Positions 36,672 through 44,530 of a stretch of 64,000 nucleotides of DNA are shown one piece after another (position 1 is the first letter of the stretch; the number at the start of each line of letters is the position of its first letter). The DNA comes from a bacterium (GTDB lineage: Bacteria; Krumholzibacteriota; Krumholzibacteriia; LZORAL124-64-63): the NCBI GenBank assembly GCA_016703265.1, contig JADJCK010000005.1, positions 310,001 through 374,000 of the forward strand, written 5' to 3'. A model generated the notes under the pieces. It did not search any database and was not told the DNA's origin. It saw only the letters and a list, made by a program, of their open reading frames with translations. The translations under genes were made by a program, and so were the position numbers.

Positions 36672-37934
36672 ATGACCGGAACCGAACTGTCCCGCACGGT
36701 CTCGAGCGCACGGCCTGCCGCGCGCGTCCTGCTGCTCACGGGTCTTGTGGTCGCGATGGCGCTCGGCGGTCTTGCCGGTTGCCGATCGGCCCACACGACG
36801 AGTGCGATCCTGTACATCGACGAGCAGAACTACGACAAGGCCGTCAAGGTCATCCACGAGGGCTTCGAGTTCACGCAGGATGAACCCGACGCCTTCTACT
36901 ACCTGGGCGAGGCGCACAGCCACCTGGCCGAGGAAGCCGTGTCCAAGGACGACTTCCCCGAGGCGCTGAAGAACTACGATCTGGCCTACAAGTCGTATCG
37001 CCGCGCGGTCGAGTTGAATGCGGAGGAGTGGACCGAGCAGGTGACGACCTCGCTGAACTACAACTACACGCAGCGCCTGCGCCAGGCCAAGGTCGACTGG
37101 GACGGCAAGTACTATGAGCAGGCCGAGGGGCACATGCGGCTGGCCTACGCCGCCCTGCCCGACTCCCTGACACCGGTCAAGAGCATCGCCCGCATGAAGA
37201 TCCAGATGGCCGAATCCGGCGAGTTCGAGGAACAGAAGACGGCGCTGCTGGACGAGGCCCTCACGCTGCTGGACCAGGTCCTGGTCGCGAACCCGAGCGC
37301 CTATTCGCTGCAGCTGGACAAGGCCTACGTGCTGGCCACGCTGGGCCGCACCGAGGACGCCGCCCGTATCTACACGGACCTGCTGGCGGCGCACGGTGAG
37401 GAAACCGGCCTGCTGCTGCAGGTGGCCAGCCTGGCCGTCGACCAGCAGGACTACGCGCGCGCGGCCGATTTCTATGTCAGAATCGTGGATCTGTTCGAGA
37501 AGGACACGGACGCCGCCAACGACGGCGACAACATCGCCATGTTGACCAGCGCCGGTACCTGGTACGCACGGGCGGACATCGGGCGCTTCGACGACGCGAT
37601 CTCGGCCCTCGACCGGGCAGCCAATCTCGAGACCTTCCCGACCGACGGGACCATGCTCGCCCGCCTGCGCACCTACTACAACTACGGCAAGTTCACGAAG
37701 GACGAGGCGACGGCCGAAGTCGATCCTGTGCGCAAGCAGGAGCTGACCGATAAGGCGAATGCGATGTTCCGGCGCGCCGTCGAGATCGGCGGCGCCATGA
37801 CCAACCAGTTCGTCGCCAACCCGCAGGGCTTCCTGTACCTGAGCATGGCGCAGCTCGAACTGGGCGATTTCACGGCGTCAGAGACCAACTTCAAGACTTA
37901 CGAGCAGCTCCTGTCGGGGGGCTCGCCTCAGTAG
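36672..37934 (+). CDS. TPR-repeat lipoprotein
   Basis: The 420-residue protein has a lipoprotein signal (VVAMALGGLAGC, Cys near residue 37). Many tetratricopeptide-like helix pairs follow, such as NYDKAVKVIHEGFE, AFYYLGEAHSHLAEEA, RTEDAARIYTDLLAAHGEE and FLYLSMAQLELGDFTASETNF. It should sit on the inner or outer membrane facing the periplasm and act as a scaffold. No partner is evident; it is monocistronic, with its own TTGACA-type promoter and a terminator (37944). ATG at 36672 follows GAGGGGG at about 10 bases. Confidence 0.85.
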   Translation: MTGTELSRTVSSARPAARVLLLTGLVVAMALGGLAGCRSAHTTSAILYIDEQNYDKAVKVIHEGFEFTQDEPDAFYYLGEAHSHLAEEAVSKDDFPEALKNYDLAYKSYRRAVELNAEEWTEQVTTSLNYNYTQRLRQAKVDWDGKYYEQAEGHMRLAYAALPDSLTPVKSIARMKIQMAESGEFEEQKTALLDEALTLLDQVLVANPSAYSLQLDKAYVLATLGRTEDAARIYTDLLAAHGEETGLLLQVASLAVDQQDYARAADFYVRIVDLFEKDTDAANDGDNIAMLTSAGTWYARADIGRFDDAISALDRAANLETFPTDGTMLARLRTYYNYGKFTKDEATAEVDPVRKQELTDKANAMFRRAVEIGGAMTNQFVANPQGFLYLSMAQLELGDFTASETNFKTYEQLLSGGSPQ

Positions 37935-37943
37935 TTGGCGAGG

Positions 37944-37972
37944 CGGCGCCCGGCCCCTGAGGCCGGGCGCCG
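37944..37972 (+). terminator. GC-rich hairpin terminator after the TPR lipoprotein gene
   Basis: CGGCGCCCGGCC (37944-37955) pairs with GGCCGGGCGCCG (37961-37972), a 12-bp stem with loop CCTGA, starting ten bases after the stop codon. There is no adjacent T-tract. Confidence 0.65.
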
Positions 37973-37993
37973 GCCACGCGGCAGAATGGATTT

Positions 37994-38023
37994 TTCACTT
38001 TCAGGCCCGGATCGTGCTATGAT
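37994..38023 (+). promoter_or_regulatory. Candidate promoter of rho
   Basis: TTCACT (37994-37999) and TATGAT (38018-38023) lie 18 bases apart in the only AT-rich part of the 315-base rho upstream region. This gives a rho leader of about 220 bases. Confidence 0.45.
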
Positions 38024-38089
38024 GGGGTGGCCCAAGAGCACATCTGCCTGACCGGGCCCATGGCCCACATCCTGGAACCCAGAGGATTC

Positions 38090-38147
38090 TTCACGCCCGA
38101 AGCGGGTCTTCATACCCGAAGCGGGTCCTTCAGGCCCGAAGCAGGGG
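38090..38147 (+). repeat. Three tandem ~19-bp repeats in the rho leader, each a mini-hairpin
   Basis: Three head-to-tail units start at 38090, 38109 and 38129. Units 1 and 2 share TTCAnnCCCGAAGCGGGTC; unit 3 is a variant (TTCAGGCCCGAAGCAGGGG). In units 1 and 2, CCCG-AAG-CGGG can pair as a short stem with a three-base loop. The array lies about 100 bases before the rho ATG in an untranslated leader, where E. coli rho is known to be autoregulated by attenuation. Confidence 0.7.
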
Positions 38148-38249
38148 CCGGCCCGCGCGCCATCAGGCACGCCGGGTCCGGGGCTGACCGCATCGCCGCA
38201 CGCCGTCCCGCTTCCACACCGTCGCGAACCGTCCGGTTCGAGGAGAGAC

Positions 38250-39497
38250 ATGGATATCAAGGAATTGCAGGAGATGAACATCCACGAGCTCGTGGAAGTG
38301 GCCCGTGGCATGAACATCGAGGCGCTCAGCACGCTGCGCAAGAGCGAGTTGATCTTCAAGATCCTCGAGGGACAGACCGAGAAGAACGGCCTGATCTACG
38401 CCGAGGGCGTCCTGCAGGTTCTGGCGGAGGGCTACGGGTTCCTGCGATCGGCGAAGTACAACTACCTGCCCGGTCCGGACGATATCTACCTGTCGCCGTC
38501 ACAGATCAAGAAATTCGACCTGAAGACCGGCGATACCATCAGCGGCCAGGTGCGGCCGCCGAAGGACAACGAGCGCTATTTCGCGTTGCTGAAGGTCGAG
38601 TCGGTCAACTACAAGGACCCGGACAAGGCCAAGAAGGTCACGCTCTTCGACAACCTGACTCCGCTGTACCCGGAGCAGATGCTGAACCTCGAGCACGACC
38701 CCAAGAACATGACCACGCGCCTGATCAACCTGATGGCGCCCATCGGCAAGGGGCAGCGCGGGCTCATCGTGTCGCCGCCGCGCGCCGGCAAGACCGTCAT
38801 CCTGCAGAAGATCGCCAACGCCATCACGACCAATCATCCCGAGGTGCACCTGATCGTCCTGCTGATCGACGAGCGCCCGGAAGAGGTCACGGACATGGCC
38901 CGCTCGGTGAAGGGCGAGGTCGTCAGTTCGACCTTCGACGAGCCCGCCGAGCGCCACGTCCAGGTGGCCAACATGGTGCTGGCGAAGTCGCGTCGGCTGG
39001 TCGAGAACGGGATGGACGTGGTGATCCTGCTGGACTCGATCACCCGCCTGGCGCGCGCCCACAACGCCGTGGTGCCCCACTCGGGCAAGATCCTTTCGGG
39101 CGGCGTGGACTCGAACGCCCTGCAGAAGCCCAAGCGCTTCTTCGGCGCGGCGCGCAACATCGAGGACGGCGGCTCGCTGACCATCATCGCCACGGCCCTG
39201 ATCGAGACCGGCAGCCGCATGGACGAGGTCATCTTCGAGGAGTTCAAGGGCACCGGCAACATGGAGCTGGTCCTGGATCGGAAGATCGCCGACCGGCGCG
39301 TCTACCCCGCCGTGGACATCTTCAAGTCGGGCACCCGCAAGGAAGACCTGCTCCTGGACCCGAAGGACCTGGCCAAGATCTGGGTCCTGCGGAAATACCT
39401 GTCGGACTACAATCCGACCGAGGCCATGGAGTTCCTGATCGATAAGTTGAGCAAAACCAAGGACAACCAGCAATTCCTGGGCGCCATGAACGCCTGA
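38250..39497 (+). CDS. rho: Transcription termination factor Rho
   Basis: Rho is the hexameric RNA helicase that ends transcription. The 415-residue protein has a Rho_N helix bundle (MDIKELQEMNIHELVEVARG), a cold-shock-like RNA-binding domain (EGYGFLRSAKYNYLPGPDDIYLSPSQI), and an ATPase core with Walker A SPPRAGKT (175-182), the DERPEEVTDM segment, Walker B VVILLDSITRLARA and the Q/R-loop region VDSNALQKPKRFFGAARN. Length and motifs match the canonical family without insertions. AGGAGAG lies six bases before ATG. It heads the translation/cell-wall block (rpmE, DUF1385, prfA, prmC, murA), a conserved order in many bacteria. Confidence 0.98.
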   Translation: MDIKELQEMNIHELVEVARGMNIEALSTLRKSELIFKILEGQTEKNGLIYAEGVLQVLAEGYGFLRSAKYNYLPGPDDIYLSPSQIKKFDLKTGDTISGQVRPPKDNERYFALLKVESVNYKDPDKAKKVTLFDNLTPLYPEQMLNLEHDPKNMTTRLINLMAPIGKGQRGLIVSPPRAGKTVILQKIANAITTNHPEVHLIVLLIDERPEEVTDMARSVKGEVVSSTFDEPAERHVQVANMVLAKSRRLVENGMDVVILLDSITRLARAHNAVVPHSGKILSGGVDSNALQKPKRFFGAARNIEDGGSLTIIATALIETGSRMDEVIFEEFKGTGNMELVLDRKIADRRVYPAVDIFKSGTRKEDLLLDPKDLAKIWVLRKYLSDYNPTEAMEFLIDKLSKTKDNQQFLGAMNA

Positions 39498-39510
39498 TTC
39501 CGCCTTTTCA

Positions 39511-39536
39511 GGGCCCCCGGGAAACCCCGGGGGCTC
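39511..39536 (+). terminator. Hairpin terminator after rho
   Basis: GCCCCCGGG (39513-39521) and CCCGGGGGC (39526-39534) form a perfect 9-bp stem with loop AAAC, extended by a G-T and a G-C pair. It starts 14 bases after the rho stop. It may partly separate rho from rpmE. Confidence 0.65.
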
Positions 39537-39657
39537 CTGGACCAGAATTCCCTTGCATACCGTACGTTTCCTTATTTCTTTTTCCCCTCAACAGACGATC
39601 ACGGTGCCAAGGCCAACAAGGCCGGGGGCGCCGGCCGGCGCAAAGGCAGCGGGAGCT

Positions 39658-39876
39658 ATGAAAGACAACATCCATCCCAAGTACGTGGACTGCACCATCA
39701 CCTGCCTGTGCGGCAACGTGATCAAGACGCGCTCCACCAAGGACAAGCTCAACGTCGAAATCTGCGCGGCATGCCACCCGTTCTTCACGGGCCAGCAGAA
39801 GATCATCGACACCGCGGGCCGCGTGGAGCGTTTCCGCAAGCGGTACGCCGACGCCAGCTACGGCCAGAAGAAGTAG
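39658..39876 (+). CDS. rpmE: Large ribosomal subunit protein bL31 (zinc-binding form)
   Basis: This 72-residue protein matches bL31: MKDNIHPKYVDCTITCLCGN at the start, then TRSTKDKLNVEICAACHPFFTGQQK and RVERFRKRY. Four Cys (CxC near the N-terminus and CAAC) form the zinc site of the C+ type of L31. ATG at 39658 is used as it starts at the family's normal N-terminus; the longer open frame upstream is untranslated leader. A classic terminator follows at 39929. Confidence 0.97.
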   Translation: MKDNIHPKYVDCTITCLCGNVIKTRSTKDKLNVEICAACHPFFTGQQKIIDTAGRVERFRKRYADASYGQKK

Positions 39877-39928
39877 TTTTCGTCGCGTGGCGGTGTTCAC
39901 CCGGCCCGGCCGGGGTTGCGAATCCGAC

Positions 39929-39961
39929 AGGGCGCCGGGTAGATTGCCCGGTGCCCTTTTT
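39929..39961 (+). terminator. Intrinsic terminator after rpmE
   Basis: AGGGCGCCGGG (39929-39939) pairs with CCCGGTGCCCT (39947-39957), with one G-T pair and a 7-base loop. It runs into TTTTT (39957-39961). It is the most textbook intrinsic terminator in the window. Confidence 0.85.
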
Positions 39962-40006
39962 CACATCGGACCGGCCCCCGACGGGCGGCCCCACAGGAGC
40001 GTGACG

Positions 40007-41092
40007 ATGCTGCCGAGATTCCTGCAGGCGGCCCTGGCCGTAGCGGCCGCGCCCGGCAACGAACTGGAAACGCCGGATGAGGCTGCCGCCGGCGGGGCGT
40101 CCGGCACCGGCGCCGAGGAAGCCCGCCAGATGGACCTGGCCGTGGGTGGCCAGGCCCTGATCGAGGGCGTGATGATGCGCAGCCCGCAGTACCTGGCGAT
40201 GGCCGTGCGCACGCCGGACCACCGCATCGTCATCCGCAAGAAGCCCTTCCGCAGCGTCGTGAGGCGGTTGCCGTTCCTGAACGTACCGATCATCCGCGGC
40301 GGGCTGCATCTGGTCGAGAGCATGATCGTGGGTATTGACGCGCTGATGTTCTCGGCCGACCAGGCCGCCAGCGAGGAGCGCCTCGACGAGCGCAAGAGTT
40401 CGTGGCGCGACACGGCGATGACGTGGGGCACGGTGGCGTTCAGCTTCGTGCTGAGCCTGGGCCTGTTCTTCTACCTGCCCATCCTGCTGACGGACCTGAT
40501 GGTCGGCGAGGATTCCGGGAGCATCGCCTGGAACGCCGTGGACGGCGTGGTGCGCGTGGTGATGTTCGTGGCCTACCTGTGGCTGGTCAGCCGCCTGAAG
40601 GACATGGCGCGCGTGTTCCAGTACCACGGGGCCGAGCACATGAGCATCCACGCCTTCGAGAACGGCAAGTCGCTCGATGCCGACGGCGCCCGCCCCTTCA
40701 CGACGCTGCACCCGCGCTGCGGGACCAGCTTCCTGTTCTTCGTGATGCTTATCTCGATCGTCGTCTTCAGTTTCCTGGGCCGTCCGCAGACGGTGGGCGA
40801 CCGTCTGGAGCGCCTGGCCTTCGTGCCGCTGATCGGCGGCCTGGCCTACGAAGCCATCAAGCTCTCGGGCAAGTACTGCCGCCTGTGGCTGCTCAAGCCG
40901 TTCATCATGCCGGGCCTGCTGCTGCAGCGGATCACGACGAAGCGCCCCGACGACGACCAGTTGACGGTGGCCATGTCCGCCCTGAAGGCGGTGCTGACCC
41001 CCGAGGCCGATGACTTCCGTGAGCGCGTGTACTACGATCTGCCGTCGGTGGCCCAGGCGAACGCGACGGCCGCCGGAGGGGGCGCCGCTTGA
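40007..41092 (+). CDS. DUF1385 (YqhQ-like) membrane protein of the prfA cluster
   Basis: The 361-residue protein has the DUF1385 signature GGQALIEGVMMRSPQ (about 47-61), then FRSVVRRLPFLNVPIIRGG and VFQYHGAEHMSIHAFENG with its conserved HGAEH. About four to five membrane helices lie in the second half (AFSFVLSLGLFFYLPILL, VVMFVAYLWLVS, FLFFVMLISIVVFSFLG). The family is almost always found next to prfA, but its role is not known. The first 40 residues are an Ala/Glu-rich extension. AGGAG is seven bases before ATG 40007. Its stop overlaps the prfA start. Confidence 0.9.
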   Translation: MLPRFLQAALAVAAAPGNELETPDEAAAGGASGTGAEEARQMDLAVGGQALIEGVMMRSPQYLAMAVRTPDHRIVIRKKPFRSVVRRLPFLNVPIIRGGLHLVESMIVGIDALMFSADQAASEERLDERKSSWRDTAMTWGTVAFSFVLSLGLFFYLPILLTDLMVGEDSGSIAWNAVDGVVRVVMFVAYLWLVSRLKDMARVFQYHGAEHMSIHAFENGKSLDADGARPFTTLHPRCGTSFLFFVMLISIVVFSFLGRPQTVGDRLERLAFVPLIGGLAYEAIKLSGKYCRLWLLKPFIMPGLLLQRITTKRPDDDQLTVAMSALKAVLTPEADDFRERVYYDLPSVAQANATAAGGGAA

Positions 41093-42162
41093 AGAAGAAT
41101 GTCCTGTCCCTGCGCGAACGCTATGACGATCTCTCGGGGCGGCTCTCGGCGCCCGACGCGCTCAAGAACCAGGAAGAATACCGCAAGAACGCCCGCGACC
41201 ATGCCCGCGTGCGCAAGCAGCTGGAGGCCGGCGAGGCCTGGCTGGCACTGGACCAGCAGGTGAACGACAACCACGCGCTGCTGAAGTCCGAGAAGGACCC
41301 GGACATGGTGGCGATGGTGCGCGACGAACTGGCCGGGCTCGAGCCCGCGCTGGAGAAGGCCGCCGCGGCGCTCGAGGCGGCCCTGCTGCCCCACGATCCC
41401 AACGACGACCGCGATGCGATCCTCGAGATCCGCGCCGGCACGGGCGGCGACGAGGCGGCGCTGTTCGCCGAGGAGATCGCCCGCATGTACCTGCGCTATG
41501 CCGAGACGCGGCGCTGGAAGACCGAGCTGATCGATGCCACCGCGGGCTCCCAGGGCGGCTTCCGCGAGGTGATCTATGCCGTGCGCGGCGACGGCGCCTT
41601 CGGCGTGCTGCGCTGGGAAAGCGGCGTGCACCGCGTGCAGCGCGTGCCGGCCACCGAGAGCCAGGGCCGCATCCACACCTCGGCTGTGACCGTGGCCGTG
41701 CTGCCCGAGGCCGAGGAAGTGGACGTGCACATCGACGAGAACGAGCTGCGCATCGACGTCTTCCGCGCCAGCGGGCCCGGCGGCCAGTCGGTGAACACCA
41801 CCGACAGCGCCGTGCGCATCACGCACGTGCCCACGGGCCTGGTCGTGCAGTGCCAGGACGAGAAATCGCAGCACAAGAACAAGGCCAAGGCCCTGGGCGT
41901 GCTGCGTTCGCGCCTGCTCGAACGCGCGATCATGGAGCAGGAGGCGGCCGAGGCCGCCGCGCGCAAGAGCCAGGTCGGCACCGGCGACCGCTCGGCCAAG
42001 ATCCGCACCTACAACTTCCCGCAGAGCCGCTTCACGGACCATCGCATCGGGCTGACCGTGCACAACCTCGACGCGATCATGAACGGCGAGCTCGACGAGG
42101 TGGTCGAGGCGATCCTCACGCACCGGCGCGAAGAGGCGCTGGCAGCGACCCGCAAGGAATGA
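41089..42162 (+). CDS. prfA: Peptide chain release factor 1 (RF1)
   Basis: RF1 recognises UAA/UAG and triggers peptide release. The 357-residue protein has the tripeptide anticodon motif PAT (187-189, in RVPATESQGRIHTSAV), the catalytic GGQ (231-233, in RASGPGGQSVNTTDSAVR) and the C-terminal RTYNFPQSRFTDHRIGLT. The PAT tripeptide identifies RF1 rather than RF2. The start is TTG at 41089, overlapping the DUF1385 stop (TTGA), with GGAGGGGG a little upstream; no ATG fits the family's N-terminus. It forms a tight unit with prmC, which methylates the GGQ glutamine. Confidence 0.97.
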   Translation: MKKNVLSLRERYDDLSGRLSAPDALKNQEEYRKNARDHARVRKQLEAGEAWLALDQQVNDNHALLKSEKDPDMVAMVRDELAGLEPALEKAAAALEAALLPHDPNDDRDAILEIRAGTGGDEAALFAEEIARMYLRYAETRRWKTELIDATAGSQGGFREVIYAVRGDGAFGVLRWESGVHRVQRVPATESQGRIHTSAVTVAVLPEAEEVDVHIDENELRIDVFRASGPGGQSVNTTDSAVRITHVPTGLVVQCQDEKSQHKNKAKALGVLRSRLLERAIMEQEAAEAAARKSQVGTGDRSAKIRTYNFPQSRFTDHRIGLTVHNLDAIMNGELDEVVEAILTHRREEALAATRKE

Positions 42163-42181
42163 GCCGCGGAGCGGAGTCCCG

Positions 42182-43090
42182 ATGACGAGCACCGCAGCCA
42201 ACCGCACCGTCCGCGAGCTGCTGGACCTTACCGGCGCCTGGCTCGGCGAGAAGGGCGTCACCTCGGCGCGCCTCAACGCCGAACGCCTGCTGGCCGACGT
42301 GCTGGGCATGACCCGCCTGGAGCTGTTCTGCCAGCACGACCGTCCCGTGCTGGGCCCCGAACTGGCGCGCTACCGCGAACTGGTGCGCCGCCGCGCCGCC
42401 GGCGAACCCCTGCAGCAGATCCTGGGCGAGACCGAGTTCTACTCGCGTCCGTTCAAGATGGAGCCCGGCGTCTTCATCCCCCGGCCCGAGACGGAGCGGT
42501 TGGTCGAAGCGTGCGTGCGCCTGCTGGAGCCGCTGCGGCGCGGCGACCGTACGCCGGTGGCGGTCGAGATCGGATGCGGCAGCGGCGCCATCGGCGTCTC
42601 GCTGGCCCTGGAGCTGCCGCGCCTGCAGGTGCACGCCAGCGACGTGAATCCGCGCGCGGTGGAACTCACGCTGCGCAATGCCCGCGCGCTGGGCGCCGGC
42701 GCGCGCATCCATGCCGAGCTCGGCTCGCGCTTCGATCCGTTGCCCGCCACGCTGCGCGGCCAGGTCGACCTGCTGGTGAGCAACCCTCCGTATATCCGCA
42801 GCGACGACCTGCCCGGACTGCCGGTCGAGGTGCGCGACCATGACCCGCAGGCCGCGCTCGACGGCGGGCCCGACGGGCTGAAGTTCTACCGCGCCATCGC
42901 CTCGGCCATGGCCGACTGGCTGCGCCCGGGCGGCTGTGTGGCGCTCGAGATCGGGTCGGACCAGGGCGAGGCCGTGAGAGGGATCCTGGCTGCCTCCGGC
43001 GGCCTGGACGTGACCGTGAGCCAGGACTATGCCGGACACGACCGCGTGGTGACCGCGCGCGTCGGCCGGCCGGAGGAGAACGATGGATAG
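42182..43090 (+). CDS. prmC: Release factor glutamine methyltransferase
   Basis: PrmC N5-methylates the Gln of the GGQ motif in release factors. The 302-residue protein has an N-terminal helical domain (RELLDLTGAWLGEKGVTSARLNAE), RAAGEPLQQILGETEFY, FIPRPETERLVE, the SAM motif EIGCGSGAIGVSLA (129-142) and the catalytic NPPY (201-204, in LLVSNPPYIRSDDL). It lies 19 bases after prfA with GGAG before ATG, and overlaps murA by 8 bases. Confidence 0.97.
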   Translation: MTSTAANRTVRELLDLTGAWLGEKGVTSARLNAERLLADVLGMTRLELFCQHDRPVLGPELARYRELVRRRAAGEPLQQILGETEFYSRPFKMEPGVFIPRPETERLVEACVRLLEPLRRGDRTPVAVEIGCGSGAIGVSLALELPRLQVHASDVNPRAVELTLRNARALGAGARIHAELGSRFDPLPATLRGQVDLLVSNPPYIRSDDLPGLPVEVRDHDPQAALDGGPDGLKFYRAIASAMADWLRPGGCVALEIGSDQGEAVRGILAASGGLDVTVSQDYAGHDRVVTARVGRPEENDG

Positions 43091-44342
43091 GTTCGTCATC
43101 GAGGGACCCACCCGCCTGGAGGGCGAGCTGGCCGTGGGCGGCGCCAAGAACGCGGTGCTGCCGCTGATGGCTGCGGCGCTGCTGGGCCGGGGCACGACGG
43201 TCATCGAGAACGTGCCCGACCTGCACGACGTGCGCTTCTTCATGACCATCCTCGAGGGCCTGGGCGCCACCTGTTCGCTGGTCGGCAGCGAACTGCGGAT
43301 CAACACCGCCGAGGCCGAGGGTCGCGAGGCTTCCTACGACCTCGTGCGCAAGATGCGCGCGAGCATCTACGTGCTGGGGCCGCTGCTGGCCTTCCAGGGC
43401 GAGGCACGCGTGTCGCTGCCCGGTGGCTGCGCCTGGGGGCCGCGCCCGGTGAACCTGCACCTGGAGGGCCTGGCCGCCCTCGGCGCCGAGATCGCGCTGG
43501 ATCGCGGCTACATCCACGCGCGCGTGCCGCGCGGGGGGCTGCACGGCGGCCGCTTCCGGTTCGAGCCGGTGTCGGTGGGCGGCACCTGCAACGTGCTGAT
43601 GGCCGCGGTACTGGCGCGCGGCGAGACGGTGCTGGAGAACTGCGCCGTCGAGCCCGAAGTGACGCAGCTGGCGATCGGGCTGCGCGACGCCGGCGCCGTT
43701 ATCGAGGGCATCGGCACCGCGACGCTCCGCATCCAGGGGCCGGTCACGCTGAAGCCGCTGCAGCAGTCGGTGATCGCCGACCGCATCGAGGCCGGCACGT
43801 TCATGGCCGGCGTGGCCCTGGCGGGCGGCCGGGTGCGCCTGACCGGTGTCGACACCACCCATGTGGGACCCATCACCGCCGTGCTGCGCGAGATGGGCTG
43901 CGACATCACCGAGGACGGCGACACGCTGACCATCGCCGCCGACGGCCGACCGGTGGCCACCGAGATCATCACGCGGCCCTACCCGGGCTTCCCCACCGAC
44001 ATGCAGGCCCAGCTGATGGCCGTCTGCGCCGTGGCCGACGGCACCAGCTTCATCAGCGAGGGCATCTACGCCGACCGCTTCACCCACGTGGCCGAGATGC
44101 AGCGGCTGGGCGCGGACATCCGTGTCGACGGCGCGCGCGCCACGATCTTCGGCGTGGAGAAGCTCCAGGGAGCGCCGGTGATGGCCAGCGACCTGCGCGC
44201 CTCGGCGGCCCTGGTGCTGGCGGGCGTGGCGGCCGAGGGCACGACGACCGTGAACCGCGTGTACCACATCGATCGCGGGTACGAGCGGATCGAGCAGCGG
44301 TTGGCTGTGCTGGGGGCGCGGATCGAGAGGGTTTCGTCGTAG
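43083..44342 (+). CDS. murA: UDP-N-acetylglucosamine 1-carboxyvinyltransferase (MurA)
   Basis: MurA makes the first committed step of peptidoglycan synthesis, adding enolpyruvate to UDP-GlcNAc. The 419-residue protein has GAKNAVLPLMAAALL at the N-terminus, the active-site loop PGGCAWGPRPVNLH with Cys116 (a cysteine here predicts fosfomycin sensitivity), then GTCNVLMAAVLA, RIEAGTFM, and PTDMQAQLMAV. It closes the rho-to-murA block, overlapping prmC by 8 bases with GGAG before the start. No terminator with a strong stem follows directly. Confidence 0.98.
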   Translation: MDRFVIEGPTRLEGELAVGGAKNAVLPLMAAALLGRGTTVIENVPDLHDVRFFMTILEGLGATCSLVGSELRINTAEAEGREASYDLVRKMRASIYVLGPLLAFQGEARVSLPGGCAWGPRPVNLHLEGLAALGAEIALDRGYIHARVPRGGLHGGRFRFEPVSVGGTCNVLMAAVLARGETVLENCAVEPEVTQLAIGLRDAGAVIEGIGTATLRIQGPVTLKPLQQSVIADRIEAGTFMAGVALAGGRVRLTGVDTTHVGPITAVLREMGCDITEDGDTLTIAADGRPVATEIITRPYPGFPTDMQAQLMAVCAVADGTSFISEGIYADRFTHVAEMQRLGADIRVDGARATIFGVEKLQGAPVMASDLRASAALVLAGVAAEGTTTVNRVYHIDRGYERIEQRLAVLGARIERVSS

Positions 44343-44443
44343 GGTGGGCGCTCGTCGCTGGCGTTCGGGGAGTGGGCGGCCAATGGTACCGTTGAAAGCC
44401 CGCGCAACCGGTGGGACGGCAGCGATGAGCGCAGTTTCTGCGT

Positions 44444-44490
44444 TATAAAATGTTTTATAGCTTGCGATTAGCCGATTTTTGACGTATCTT
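44444..44490 (+). promoter_or_regulatory. Palindrome and candidate promoter of the HNH endonuclease gene
   Basis: TATAAAA-TG-TTTTATA (44444-44459) is a perfect 7+7 palindrome, immediately followed by TTGCGA (44462-44467) and, 17 bases on, TATCTT (44485-44490). An AT-rich palindrome just before a -35 box is a typical regulator site. The ATG is at 44531. Confidence 0.5.
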
Positions 44491-44530
44491 GAATGCTCCT
44501 CCCGATCACCACCGCGAAGGGAATCCCGCG

